Source: Melanocharis versteri (taxonomy: Eukaryota > Chordata > Aves > Passeriformes > Melanocharitidae). From it: a DNA stretch of 64,000 nucleotides. Of this stretch, positions 24,841 to 37,385 are shown piece by piece. The number at the start of each line of letters is the position of its first letter. Position 1 is the first letter of the stretch. The DNA lies in the NCBI GenBank assembly GCA_013397845.1, contig VZTG01008661.1:1147237-1211236 (forward strand), given 5' to 3'. Below the pieces are notes generated by a model. The model saw only the letters and a list, made by a program, of their open reading frames with translations, was not told the DNA's origin and searched no databases. The translations under genes and the position numbers were made by a program.

Positions 24841-27296
24841 ACCTTTACAAATTGTGTTTTATTCAAATTTGTTGATAGCTTGAGTTAATGAGTGGTTGGA
24901 ATTTTGGCAGGTCCCACTGGAGTGTGGATCCAGTGCTTATAAAACCAAGAAAAATCCTGGAATCTCATCTAAAAATGGACCTTTTGTCGCATGTTTCATA
25001 TTATTGTTACATATGATCCATAAGGTCTGCTGAAAAAATCATAAAAAACTGGAAAGCAGGATTATTAATGAAAATCAGGTTCTATTTAAAGCTGGTGGTC
25101 TGGTATTATTGAAAAACTATGTGATTTCAGGCTATAACAATTTTCACTTACCCATTTCGTGACAATTTCTTTTGATTATATTTAGTCAGAAGCAATCCCC
25201 ATTTTTATTTTCTGACAATTTCTGTCTTTTTTTTTTTTAGCAATGATGTTGTCTGTTGGAATGAGTAATGGGCAGAGTAAGATTTCTCTAAGTAGTCTGT
25301 TAGCACTTTTCTATGCTGCTGCCTTCAACGTTTTAGAATCCTCCCTGAGCAACACCATGTATAAGCAACTTGCTCTCCTATGCTCTCTATATTTAGTAAA
25401 GCAGCTTGTTTGGAACCCCACTGTGCCCATGTGGTTTCTATATATAATGTGGCTGTATAATGAGAGACAAAGCATCTCATAACATGCCCGATGTCGTAGA
25501 GGACACAAATGAAGATGCTCTCTGCTGCCAGTGGTTTAGTGTCCAACATCTCCAACTCGAGCATTTCTCTGCTGGATGGACCCCACCTCCATATGGAGCT
25601 CTGCAGCTGCCAGCGGGCTCCTTCGTAGGCACTGGTCCCTGCATATGCAGCTCGTTACGGGGCTGTGGCCCAAAAGACATACATGAGAAAGAAAACAAAG
25701 ACGAGAGGAGGGATACACACATTTCAGTTGGCATATTCACAGATCGCTCAAAGCCATGTGATTTCCATTAAAACACAATTGAATGACACTTTTAGAAGGC
25801 CATTTTGGCAGATGACATAGAAAAGGAACATTCCACCTGAAACAGGTGTTGGTAATATTCTTTTTATTCCTGTAAGGATCTTCTGTGCTTTAGGACCAAT
25901 GCAGTTTGCAAAGAAAAACATTTAAAAAAGGAATAAATTTAACTCTTTGAAGTCTTCCTGTTGAGGACTATTGAGGAACTTGTAGCTGTATTTTAAAATT
26001 GTTTGCAAATTATGCTACATCTTAACTGGGATAATGCCAACAATCTCAAATATTTTAGTCTGTTCTACACCTTCAAATTGCAGCATAAAATGAACTACAT
26101 CATACATTACTTACAGTTGTACTTCAGTTGTAGTCCAAGTTACAGACATGGAAAAAAGCTTCAGGGAGGGTCAACAGAAAATATTTTAACACACAGGAAT
26201 AAAATCAGTGTCTAAGAAACACAAGGCTGGAATGAGAAATACACTTCCACTAAGATTTCAGTTTCTTCGCAGAAAAAATGAATTCAAGTGGCCTTCTAGG
26301 ATGGAATTCCACTTGTAGGAGTTCTGTTGCCAGGAGAGGACATGGTGGAACTGCCTCTGTTAGAACTATTCCCAAATCTTCCAACTGCAAAGGTTATTGA
26401 CAGAAGTACAGCTAATTTGTCTGAACCCTAACCAGATGTAATTGATATTTTTTTCTGGGCTCTTCTAGGCTGGCGGGAACTGTTATTATAGCATGGGATT
26501 TGGAGTGGACAGCCAGTTTAACATAAATTTTCACCGGTCTAATCAGCTAATGCAATTCTTGAAATAAATTTAAAGAAAAAAAGCAAAACCCAAAGAAATA
26601 AGGAAGGGAGATGGGACAGGGGACACAGACACAGGGTGGCAGTGTGGAAGGAAGAAGGGCAAAATGAAACTTTTCTGTATAAGGAAGGCAGTGCTTTCTT
26701 AAGCTCATAACACCCTCAAAACTGGACCAGATATGTAAGTAAAACTCAAAGTATTCTGCTAAAAGTCAAATCGATAGCTTGTGAAATGTAAGTGTTTATA
26801 TTGCATGAAATTTCCAGGTAGATAATAGTAGCAGTCTTTCTGCCCTTACTACCTTTGATTCAGCAGGATTGCTATGTTACCAATAAGAAAAAAAAAAAAT
26901 CCCTCTTTATTCAAGGATGATTTTGTATTTCCAGTGAAAATTAGAACACCTAAAATAAATCCACGGATTTGTTCTTAGTTACCTCCTTTTCCATTAAATA
27001 ACTGAAGAAAAGTCAAGGTAACAAACACACAAAACAGCTAATTTTTGATAAGCATTAGTATCAAAGGGGAAAAAAGGTTAAAAACATAAGATTGTGTTCA
27101 TAACATAAAAATACAAACATTGAAACTGAAATGTCCATTTTAAAAAATTTTATATTGTACCAATTTTGCCTTTCTTCATGTTGTCCTAGTAGTGTAAATG
27201 ATGTAAGACTTAAAATTGTGGTAAAGTGAAAAATAAAACCTAACTCAATGCCTAGTCAGTGAACTATCTTTCACCATCCTTACTTGATCACGTTGT
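24841..27296. other. Noncoding DNA with one CpG-retaining patch
   Basis: No gene was recognised outside the candidate patch at 25,241-25,760, which is listed separately. Purine-rich sequence occupies about 26,570-26,670, and a 13-A run occurs near 26,887-26,899. Confidence 0.6.
25241..25760. other. CpG-retaining patch, possible noncoding exon or regulatory element
   Basis: A 12-T tract followed by AG (25,227-25,240) makes a strong acceptor-like site. The part from 25,489 to 25,746 is close to half G+C and contains nine CpG dinucleotides in about 260 bases, while most of the window has only a handful per kilobase. Two overlapping plus-strand frames (79 codons from 25,243 and 103 codons from 25,460) and several minus-strand frames are open but contain no domain I know. 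The 12-bp palindrome ctgcatatgcag lies at 25,639-25,650. A long-noncoding-RNA exon, an enhancer or an unrecognised repeat are all possible. Confidence 0.3.
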
Positions 27297-27400
27297 AAAG
27301 CACTGGGGCACAGAGATGTTACAAGTGAATTGCCCATGATAACACACGACGTAGCAGAAAATCATGGGAAAGCTCTGACTCACTTCTGGTCTAACAGGAA
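27297..27400 (-). mobile_element. MIR-type SINE remnant, antisense
   Basis: On the plus strand, ctggggcacagagatgtta, then gtgaattgcccatgataacacac, then tagcagaa and ggaaagctctgac follow the reverse complement of MIR ('ctgaggcacagagaggttaagtgacttgcccaaggtcacacagctag ... cagagctggg'). The match stops at about 27,400, where the CR1 element begins, so the SINE seems to have been there first. The divergence is high and fits a very old insertion. Confidence 0.65.
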
Positions 27401-27402
27401 CT

Positions 27403-28196
27403 GCTGTTGACTCCTTTGAGAGCAGAGATGCCTTGCAGAGAGACCTCAGCAAATCGGGGAGATGGGTACTCACCAACCATGTGGAGTTTAACAAGGCCAA
27501 GTGCTGGATTCTGCACCTGGGATGGGGCAACCCTGGCTCTGTGCGCAGACTGGGGAATGAGAGACTGGAAAGGGAACCCCATGGGAAGGGACCTGTGGGT
27601 CCTGGTTGATGGCGAGTTGAACCTGAGCCAGCAGAGCCCTGGCAGCCAGGAGGGCCATCCCTGTCCTGGGGGCATCAGGCCCAGCGTCGCCAGCCGGGCA
27701 AGGGAGGGGATTGTCCCGCTCTGCTCTGCACTGGGGCGGCCTCACCTCCAGTGCTGGGGCAGCTTTGGGTGCCACAGTGTGAAAAAGATAATAAACTATT
27801 GTAGAGGAGGCAAAAAGGAGATGAAGGGTGTGGAGGGGAAGCTGTATGAGGAGTGGCTGAGGTCACTTGGTCTGTTCAGCCTGGAGAAGAGAAGACTGAG
27901 GGGAGACCTCACTGCAGCCTTCAACATCCCCATGAGGGAAAGCGGAGGGGCAGGTGTTGATCTCTTCATGCTTCACTCGGTTTACGTCAGATGTCAGTAA
28001 AAAATTTTACCCCAAAGGGTGATTGAGCACTGGAACAGGCTCCCCAGGGAAGTGGTCACAGGACCAAACCTGTCTGAATTCAAGAAGGGTTTGGACAATG
28101 CTCTGAGACACATGATGTGACTCTTGGGGTGGCCTGTGTAGGGCCAGGAGTTGGACTCGATGACCCTGATGCTTCCAACTCAGCCTATTTTATGAG
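27403..28196 (+). mobile_element. CR1 LINE, 3' part of ORF2 and 3' end
   Basis: This is the best-preserved retrotransposon in the window. CR1 elements move by reverse transcription of their RNA; this copy holds only the C-terminal end of the ORF2 (endonuclease/reverse transcriptase) frame and the short 3' untranslated region. From about 27,410 the frame reads FNKAKCWILHLG. A frameshift near 27,595 moves the match into a 197-codon frame with VLVDGELNLSQQ, VASRAREGIVPLCSALGRPH and GLFSLEKRRLRGDL, all typical of the CR1 C terminus. About 100 bases of the usual sequence seem to be missing near 27,970-28,000. The 3' end (gagttggactcgatgaccct, ttccaactcagcctattt) is intact, but the terminal octamer repeats have decayed. 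The copy is 5'-truncated, dead, and abuts the antisense MIR. Confidence 0.95.
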
Positions 28197-30987
28197 TATA
28201 TATTTCTTTGGGGTTAGAGATTGCTTCCTTTGGAGTGGAAGTGCAACTCACGGCATATTTCTGTTCTTCAGGGGAGCCTGCTTTGAATTCAGAGTGACAC
28301 ATCCTTAGAAGTGCATTTACTCTGCTGTGCAAACATGGACATGCATGAAATAGAAAAGGGAGAAAAAAAGTGAAAGAAAAAATTAAACATCATTTAGTGG
28401 TTGCAAGTTATTTTCAGATTGCAACCACTGGAAGGGTTGCCTGGAGAAAACTTTTCCCTCAGTTATTACAGAATAATAGCTTGTGGATGCTGAAAACCAA
28501 ACACAAGTTGTGGTTTTCTTTTAAGTCACACTGCAGGGCTATCTCCTGCTTAGCATTTTAGCATCATGTTGTTTGGGAAAGGTCACGTTTTTACTTTCAA
28601 GACACCATTTGTCTTCAGCCCCTCTTCTAATCTGCAAATAGTTACACAATAGTTTTGGGCAGGAAGCCAAGTACTTGGTTACAAAAGCAGCTTCAAGTGG
28701 CATTTTACTAAGCATGGAGGTCTGTATTGTGTTAAACAAATACAGGTAGCCTTCATCAAATTATGCTTTTGCCTTTACTGACAGCTGAAAATATCAGCCA
28801 CAGTCTGTGCTGGAATATAGCAGTCACTGGTGTCTGCAGTTTCAGGCCACAAAATCCTATTTAGGTGATCATAAGTTAAATCATGATTACCTAAAACTTA
28901 CTGTGACTGTTTTGGGATTTTTCAGTAACTCAGACTACCTCCAATTTCAGAAGTCTGGAGTATATTAATTTTTTTATTGTTTCAGCTAGAGCCAAACTCT
29001 GCCATTTAATTCACACCAAGCAGCAAATTTCTTTCAATATCTTTACTGGAAAGGTTACACACCACTGGAAACAGGATTCCATTTGATGTCAAGGTTGTAG
29101 AGTTACTTATGATTAAATCACCAAGAATTCTATGTTGCAATGAAGCTACTGTGTTTTTACAACAGCGTGACAGATAACATCCCCTTAACTACTCTGTTTA
29201 GGTTCACTCCTCCATCAGCCTATATATATCTTACACTAGTTCCCAGACAAAAGACATGGACATGGACCTTGCAGTCTCAACTTTTAGATGTGTTCAGTAT
29301 TTTATGAGATTATCATACATTCTCTTTACCTTTAAATATATTGTTCTTTGCTGCTCCTTAAAATGTGATTAATTTTTTCCATGGAAACATTGAGGACAGC
29401 TGCTGAATACTGAAATGAGATATTTCTATATAAAAAACAGGAAATTTCTTCTCAGGTAACAAAATCCTTTATGACAGAATTAAAGAAAATAAAATCTTGT
29501 TTCTTCTGATCCATATTCAATCAAACTTAAGTATTACTATTACCCAAGTTCTTTTATTTATGAGGGTCTTCTTTTAATGTGAATATGAACTATCAATCAG
29601 TGCAGAAGCACTCTATGAGGGATTAAATCAGACCTTGAATGCTGTGAATAAAGAGGCTGTATCTTTCCAGGTAAGTGATCATAGAAGCTCTAAACTTGTC
29701 TTTGAGAGCTCAGTATGAACCAAGCAGGGTGGAAGAAAGCAATTACAGTTTCTAGACTGATTTCAAGAGTAATGGGGCAATGGGTCTATTGACTTTTCCC
29801 TGAAAGGCAGAAGTTAACTCTGCCAAAAAGCCACATCCCATCCAAGTGCGGCCAACCACAAAGGCAGATGACTGGGAAGGCTGTACAAGTCCAGGTGTGT
29901 GCTGCACTGTCCCAGCCAAGCCACGCCCCAGTCACGCAGTGAGCAGACAGAACTCGCTCACCTCTGCTCAAGTGTAAGTAGAAATATCTTGTGTTTGGCC
30001 TCAGAAGACCATTTCAACACATCCACTGCTGACACTGCCTGTTAGTATTGCACGCATGCTAGCAGACATGCTGAGATTAAAAAAAAATATCATTGACAAT
30101 TTTTTTTATACCAATAACAGAATTATTCAATTTTGATCTGAACAGGGCTTGGTCAAGACTTTAAATCCTACCTCACCATTAAACATGGGTTGGGTTTTTT
30201 TCCGTGTGGAAAAATTGGATTGATCTTTCCTCCTATTTGCTCATCCAGCTGCTTTGAGGAATGTAAATGGAAAACTGGCTTTCCAAAAGTGGTGGTTTTT
30301 CTGCTGAGCAAATCAACATCTAGAAGAAAGATGTGGAATGACTGGAGGATCTCAACTTAAAAATTTTGGTTTTTTACCCAGAAAAGGAAGGTCTGAATGT
30401 TTCGCATCCCAGCATCAAATTTGTCAACTATTTCTGTAACAAAAAAACCCCCACAACAATAAAAAATTATTTTTTATTTTAATGTTTTCTAAAGTATTTA
30501 ATATTTCAATTCAAAGTAATGGTTAATTTCAAAGTATCTTGGGATCATTAATACTAAAAATAAAAGTTCTCAAGATCACTGTACATTTTGAAACATTCTG
30601 TTTAGTCTGAATTTTACTTCTGCCTCATGTCTCTGTTGTTTACTACTGTTTTGTAAACAGCCACCAAGCAAATCAACATGCTATCCCTAGCCCTTGGGAA
30701 TAGAATCTCTCCCACAAATGGCAGCTTCCTGGGATCTCAGTAGGACACCTCAGTGAGCCGTGCAAGTCAGCTGCTTGAGAGACCTCCCAGGTGCAAAACA
30801 TCACGGCAGTGGTCAGAGTGCTGTAAAACTCCTGCTCTGTTACAGGAAAATCTCCTCACTTCCTCAGCTGCAGAGGACTGAACTTTGCACCCTTCCAGCA
30901 ATAAAGGCTTAACCCCATACTGGTCTACACCATGACCAGGAAATCAAAGAAAATGATTATTTCCTTTGATTCAGCACTCCTTAGGCT
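28197..30987. other. Noncoding DNA, no gene seen
   Basis: No transposon or gene was recognised. A splice-donor-like site after an open stretch (29,578-29,670) is described separately. The T/A-rich section 30,420-30,620 is homopolymer-rich. Confidence 0.65.
29578..29670 (+). other. Possible exon-like segment with strong donor
   Basis: The frame starting at 29,578 is open and ends at ttccag followed by GTAAGTGA (GT at 29,671), an excellent match to the vertebrate donor consensus. The translation includes ALYEGLNQTLNAVNKEAV, which has a plausible coding composition. An acceptor-like CAG ends at 29,600, after T-rich sequence, and would give a 70-base exon. The frame stays open only to about 29,719 and no homologue is recognised, so a chance arrangement is quite possible. 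Confidence 0.12.
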
Positions 30988-31485
30988 ACAACTGGAACAG
31001 TGTGTCCAGTTTGGGTGCCCAGAATGAAAAAGGAATTGAAATACAGGAGAGAACTTAGAGGAGGACCTCCAGGATGTGTAGGGGTCCACAGCACACGACA
31101 CATGAGGAAAGGCTGAGAGAGATGGGTTTGCTTAACCTGGAGAAGAGAAGGCTAAAAAGGAATCTATTCGTTCTCCAAATATCAGACAGATGTAGAGGAG
31201 ACAGATCTAGACATTTTTGGCAGGCACACATTGAAAGAAATTCGAGCAGTGGACACTAAGTTGCAAAAATGGACACCCTGGCTTGATAAAAAAGGCAAAA
31301 AAAATCATGACTATGCCAATTAAACATAGGAACAAATTTCATAAATTTGCCATGGAATCTCCATCTTTGGAGATACTCAAAACTTGAGAATTCCTATCTC
31401 TGAGCAACCTGACCTAATTTGGACTCCAGCCCTGTTTGAGCAGGGATTCAGAATTCCAGTTATTTTGAACTTGAATTATTCTACA
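30988..31485 (+). mobile_element. CR1 LINE fragment, sense, older copy
   Basis: The sequence begins with aactggaacagtgtgtccag and ttgggtgcccagaatgaaaaag, the CR1 'LEQCVQFWAP..KKD' stretch. A short frame at 31,074-31,259 then reads ERLREMGLLNLEKRRLKRNL, the conserved C-terminal ORF2 motif. The 3' end is recognisable as catggaatctccatctttgg, gagatactcaaaacttgag, gagcaacctgacctaatttg and cctgtttgagcagg. The ORF carries stops and deletions. This copy is more diverged than the one at 27,403, so it is older or from another subfamily. Confidence 0.88.
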
Positions 31486-34130
31486 TTACTACAGTTCAAG
31501 AGATATATTTTATTTTCAGAGAGGTACATTTTAAGGAATTATAATTGGTTGCTTCATGTTTTAGGTTCAAAATTATTATTTGAACACAGACCATTGATCA
31601 TTCCTTTGTGAAGCTGATTGGATCTGGGGATTTGTGGGAGATTATGGGAAGGGCTCCCAATAAGCTTGCATTCTTTAAAGTCTTTCTTGAGACCTGGGAG
31701 AATGGAAAAGTCATGACAGGGGGTTGAATCGCTGATAATAGGAAATGGTTCTACATAGCTGGGATGCACTACCTGACAGGTTTGCTAGAGCAAAGACTGA
31801 GAAAGAACAAAAAATCCATCCAGAGTTTGAAATATTTCTGAATTTCAAAATCAGTTGGAGCTGGGAATGAGTTCCTTATTCCGGAATAAGTGTCTTGACT
31901 ATCCTTCAGATGACACAGATGAAAGACTACTATGATAGCTTATGGAAGACAGTGAAAAGAGAAAGACCCTTAAATTCCACAGACAGAAGAATGAACGAGT
32001 GGCAAAATAATGATGGTCAACAAATACCTTGAGGATGTCAGTCCTCAGAGAATTTTAGGATGCTTGCCTTTAAGGAGACTTTTATGGATTTGACTTTCTC
32101 AAAGTACAGACACTGTCTAAGGAGTACCTAGAATAGGCAAAGTATAAATATAGCATGAAATAGATAATAATTAAGTGATAATATAGTATGGCAAGTGGGG
32201 CTGGGGGTGGGAGGAGTGAAACCATCTTCATTTGGGAAGGAAAAAAATTATTACATGCACTAATAATGAAAGTCAGGCAATAAAATTTCTTGAAAGATTG
32301 CACCACCCCCAGCAGGGGCACTTTGAGCCTGGGATGACTTGTCCTCTTCTCTCTCAAGAAATTCCTAAGACAAGGAACAAAAAGGAAAGGAAGAATCAAG
32401 GTTTTCATGAAAGAGTTGAATATAGAAACTATTGGTGGATAAAGAGAGCATGAGCTAATCAAACTGATTTTAGAACCCTATACTGAATTAAAATAATGTT
32501 TTGGATTTTAAGACACAAAGGGATCAAGTCAGCAAAGGTTACTACACTGAGAAGATTAAGGATTTGAACATAATAAAATACTTTATGTGAAATTTCTTAT
32601 CAGGTAAAAGGAAAGACTAATAAAAAGATTTACAGGGAATGGGAAGAATTAATATCACTACAGAATGATAATGTCACCTTTAAAGAATATGATTTCAGTA
32701 AGACATGTAAAAATAATTTAGGTGGTAGTAGGTTTAGGTAACATCTGCCAGGTGATTAATATAATGAAGAGTTAAACCAGATTTTAAAAAATCTTAGTTT
32801 GTTTTGTCTTATAAAAAGTTATAAAACTTTTTGTAATAAAGACATCTGGATCATAAATATGAAAGACAAAAAATTGTATTTCATTTCTGTCTTGGTTTAG
32901 GATAAGATGATAGATGAGCATAAAATGCTTATGAAAGAACTTTGAGTGGAAATTTGATGTTTTTTAGTTATCTACATTGTAATTTTTAAGGACAGCCTCC
33001 TATAGGAGATAGGTAGACATGAGGAACCTAAATTGTTTCAAGATGAAGCCTGAAGCCTTGGATAAATAAAGGATTCCATGACTTACTAGAGTGACGTTAT
33101 AACTAGAAATCAAAAGCAATGCAATAAGAATCGTTTTTATAAAGTTTTTTTGGTTTTATTTTTTAAATATCCCTAAGGAATACCCTAAAGGTATCTTGGT
33201 CACCATTTGCTGAGGCTTGTTTTCACACTGCATTTGTTCTATGTTAAACCTGTGCTTTGAAGTTGCTTCTGATCCCTGCTTGGGCTAGGAAGAATTATTT
33301 TTTTTAAACTCCTTGTGTCATAGCTTAACTGTGCTAAGAAGTGGGAGAATATTTTCCTTCCACAGCCCTTTGGAGATAGACCTGAAATGGATCTGCAGCA
33401 TTGGGAAGAATGCGCTGGTGCACCCAGAGACACTGCAAAATCTCTAACATGTTGGACCAGTGCAGCTCAGCTTTGCAGTTTCCAGGCTTGGAGTCAGGAA
33501 CGATGGAATCTTCTCCCAAGACCCACTGTCTGAGGTGGCTGAGGACAGCCTGCAGCCTTCTGTGGCACAGGACACAGTTCATTCTTCAGGGTTTCTTGAG
33601 CATATTCACCTCTGAAATTCCATGCTGCTGCTCTCGACAGCAGCCTTTGGTTTTATGAGTCTTGGAGGTGCTTGGTAGCAATTTTTGCACGTGGTACCTT
33701 GCTGTGGAGTTTCGTGGCAAGCAAGGGAATATTTTGCAGCTTGTAATGGGCAGTAAGAAGGGCAGATGTAATGGTATTGATTCATACACTTAGAATAACA
33801 CTCTTCAAGCCTAATTGGAGACACCTTTATGAGCTGTCAACCGTCAAGGGTTATTTGTTCTAGATTTCCCTGACAAACACTGGAGTGAGATGGACATTAC
33901 CAGGGGAGTTTCACCTCATGAAAGTCTGCAATTTTTTCCTTCTGAGTAAGCCTACTTCTCTCGAACTATGAAAAACACTGAAACACAAGACACAGAAGTA
34001 GGAAAAAGAGTTTTTAGGAAACACTTACATTTGCACTTATGAAACATATACATTGAAAAATTAGAACTACTCTACCTGTTGTATGATAGCTTACACTTGT
34101 AGAGGGCTGAACCCTGTGGCCTGTTTCATA
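31486..34130. other. Noncoding A-rich DNA, possibly old repeat debris
   Basis: No element could be identified with confidence. The 31,600-33,050 interval is A-rich on the plus strand and nearly free of CpG, with short purine-rich phrases reminiscent of degraded retroelement sequence, but I found no diagnostic motif. The 33,350-33,660 interval is G+C-richer and carries overlapping short frames on both strands that look accidental. Confidence 0.5.
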
Positions 34131-34204
34131 TTTATCCTTATATTTATATTACTTATATATATTTATATTTATATTTATATTTATATTTATATTTATCTAT
34201 CCTA
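34129..34204 (+). repeat. (ATTTAT)n microsatellite
   Basis: Six exact ATTTAT hexamers at 34,161-34,196 are embedded in about 75 bases of TATATTTA-rich sequence. It is a typical AT-rich hexanucleotide microsatellite and probably polymorphic. Confidence 0.9.
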
Positions 34205-37200
34205 TATTTGGTAGGAGAATGGTAATGATGACTTTGAATGATCAGTAAAGATATTCTTCCCACACTGCAAAGAGACCAGATATCCAAGTCACTCTTAAAA
34301 AATGTTAGAGAAAAAATGAATCAAAGAACTCACGCAAATTAGAAGTTTTGTCTGAAATCATCAAAATAACTCAGCTCAACTAATTTTAAAATGATGTCTA
34401 TAAAATTGCAAAACACATTCTCAAAAGAAAATACTCATTTATTGAAAAAAAGTTAAATTAACCTCCACAATGAAGCATGTTAGTGAAGTAATCCACTTCT
34501 TGTGATATTTAAATATTGGGCAACCCCACATAAAGTGCTCAGTATAAAATTATGTGCAGATATCTGTACATACTACAATATCTCAAACAGAGTCATTGCC
34601 AAAGCTGAAAATAGAAGCAGAGATGAAGCCAATGACTTTACAGCTGACACGGGAGACGTGTTTGTATCCAAAGGCAAAGTCATTATGGACTGGATTTGAA
34701 AGCGTAGGCAAATGCATTTGCGTGCATGCACATGAGCATGCCTAATATGGCCACAAATATGTCACATATGCAGGCAAATAGCATTTCTGAAAACATACAT
34801 TGCTAGTTATCCAGAAAAATGCCTGTTACCCTCAGGGGCCAAGACTGAGCTTCAGCAAAATTCTCCCAAGAGCTAGTTGGGAAGACAGAGCACTATGTGG
34901 GACCCATAAGGAAGAGGATGCTCTCGGAAAGCTGTGTTCTCTTGCAGGGACTGGTGGTAATAACAACTGTTCAAAGGGACAGTTTTCTATTTTCTTCTCT
35001 CCTTCCATTGCCTGTTTTTGCTTCTGTGTTCATTAGGAACATTGTCTTATCAGCCCTTCACTGTGGAGGAGCACTCACTTTCTGTCTTCCTTGTTAGCCT
35101 AGTAACTATCCATTACAAAACATGGATGTAGCATGGACAAATAAATTCATGAAGTATATGGTGTCACTCTCCTTGTCTGAGCCACTTTCTTCAGGGATCT
35201 CTTACTATAAGCAAAAAACTGTGCAGGCAAGACATACTCAGCTAAACAGTGAACAGCAGCTATTCATTGGCTGACACACGCAATAGGAGGACGGTTGAGC
35301 CTCTAAAATTGGCCATTTTTGTGTGTTAGCGTGGCATATTCCAGTGTATACATTTTAACTTCAAAAGCCAATTCTGCATGCTTAGTGTGTGAACAGGAAA
35401 GCAAATAACTTTAAACACTGGAACACTGGTTTGAAAGCACTTTTTGGGTTGGTTTTGGGGTTTTTTGTTGTTTTTAAGTTTTTTTTTTTCCAAAATTCAC
35501 CTTTTAGTGCTGTCGCTATGCCACAAAGAACAATCTTTGAGAGAAATGCCTTTCAAGAAACCCATATTTGCAATGATATGATGGTGTCTTTGTAGCTAAC
35601 TGATCTCCACTGTTATTTTTCCTAGGAAAGAATGGCAAGACATTCAGGAACCTGATTGGTTGGCATGGATTTTGTTTGCTATAATAAAATACAACAAGGG
35701 CTGTCAAGACTTATTGCTTCAAACGAAGAGCTGTGTACAGCATGGTTCCCCATAGCAGCCTGCATATGGAACCCTTTAAACATTCTTAAGAGACCCATTG
35801 GGGCTTCTAATTATTGTGAAACATCTCCTGGCAGAACCATTCCTACCCTTCCAAGAATGCGTTGTAAAAATAATTAGATGATGAGATTTAGATCGAAACC
35901 GCTAACTAGTGATTTAAGAGTTTTGCTCGTACCACATAGAAATCTAAGGAAATGAAATGCTAAAAATCTTTTCACATGAAAGGAAAACAATCCTTTGTGG
36001 TTCACATTTTGGGGGGAATACAGAGAACGGACTTCTCTTTTTCTCCATTCCTTCCCCCTCCTCAGCTTTAATACTTTGTTTCCTGTGGTTACATGAGGGG
36101 GTGGAGATATTTCTTCATTTTCTAAACATTAAACCACTTGAGAATCTCTCTCCATTTCTGGGGAGCCTGCTATTAGAGAACAACTTGAGGAGCTTGCTTT
36201 AATCAAGCTTAAAAGCTATGAAGAACAGAATCACATTTTATGGCTTTAGAGGCTAAACCAACATGTAGTCAATTAGGTGACATCACTTCTACAAAAAAAG
36301 CAGAACATCTTTGTTTAATCAAAACAAACAAACAAGATTAGAAGTTAAGTGCTGTGATTTAGGAAAGATTCACATTTTGAATTAAATCCTGGAGGACTAT
36401 GGATGTGGCAGTGATAAATATTAATCACATGAAATCTGGTGGCCAGCTTAACAATTGTGTTAGCTTAAATGTGAAGATGTGCATTTCTACATTTTGCCAA
36501 GGAAAATTAATTCATGGTGTATGCAGGTGTCAGGGATATATTTGGTTCTTTTCCTTGTTTGTTATTTTCTTAATTAAGTCTTCAAATTTAGCTTTTCAAC
36601 ACCTAGATCCATAAAATTAATTTAAACAGAACTGAGGGACTTATTTACATACTCTTATTTTCTATTAGCTCTTTGCTGCGATGTAGGAAGGGCCACATCC
36701 TGCTAAGTGTTACAGAAAACGCAGTCTTCCCTAAAGATATTAAAATACTGACAAGTCAAAGAATAAGAGTGTCACCACACTGCCATCAGTCCTGTCATTT
36801 AGGTTCACAATTTACGTGCAATCACTGAGCCATTTCTCTGTGGGTATTCCTATCCAGGCTCTATCTGAAATATTTTCCTTCACCACAATGTTTCTAAAAT
36901 ACGGCCTCTCCCACCAACCCCCGTGGCTGCTCCTCAAGGAAGCTCTCAGTACATCGTTGTTTGCTGAATACTGCTGTGGCCTTCTTTCATGCCTTGACAG
37001 ATGCAGCCCTGACAAAGGGCTTGTTTCCATGGGCCACCCTCCGACCCACACTGCTGTCCTGCTGCAGCCCTCCCCTCCTTCATATCACAGGACAGCCGTG
37101 GGTGACCCTTCACCAGCAAGGCAGTTCTCAGATGTTTGCACATTTCCTCCTCCTGACGGCTTTCTTAGCACCTTTGTTCTTTCATGTTCCATCTCTCACC

Positions 37201-37385
37201 TTTTGAAGATCCCTATAGGCATAAAATTATTGGGGTTTTTGTCTCTTCTTTAAGACATTTTTCTTGTATGATGAATACAGACATGTTAAGGCCGCTGCTT
37301 GTCACTCATTCCTTATTGTCCATCCCAGTTCCCTAGCTGCAGACTCTCAGCTTTTTCCAGTGGGAATTGTTCTCTGTTCTCTTTT
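34205..37385. other. Noncoding DNA, no gene seen
   Basis: No transposon was recognised. A G/T-rich stretch with a T run lies at 35,440-35,490. A G+C-richer section at 36,890-37,200 contains a 145-codon plus-strand frame (36,816-37,253) and overlapping frames on the other strand; none has a domain, and the frames appear to be by-products of base composition. Confidence 0.6.

Noticed and set aside
24620..24866. Overlapping frames on both strands rich in Tyr, Ile and His
   Set aside because: They are translations of the TA/ACAT simple repeat.
27407..28000. 197-codon open frame, the longest in the window
   Set aside because: Most of it coincides with the CR1 ORF2 C-terminal frame plus an out-of-frame start; it is retrotransposon debris and not a host gene.
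32303..32324. CTCF-like word (cccccagcaggggcact)
   Set aside because: One base shorter than the CCAGCAGGGGGCGCT core, which breaks the register of the binding site.
32082..32462. 126-codon minus-strand frame with hydrophobic stretches
   Set aside because: Hydrophobic residues come from A-rich plus-strand DNA read in reverse; an overlapping plus-strand frame exists and no family is recognised.
31600..33050. Possible long decayed retroelement
   Set aside because: A-rich and CpG-poor like old repeats, but no diagnostic reverse transcriptase, LTR or tail motif could be found.
36816..37253. 145-codon open frame in a G+C-richer patch
   Set aside because: No domain or signal is convincing, the opposite strand has equally open frames, and the composition alone explains it.
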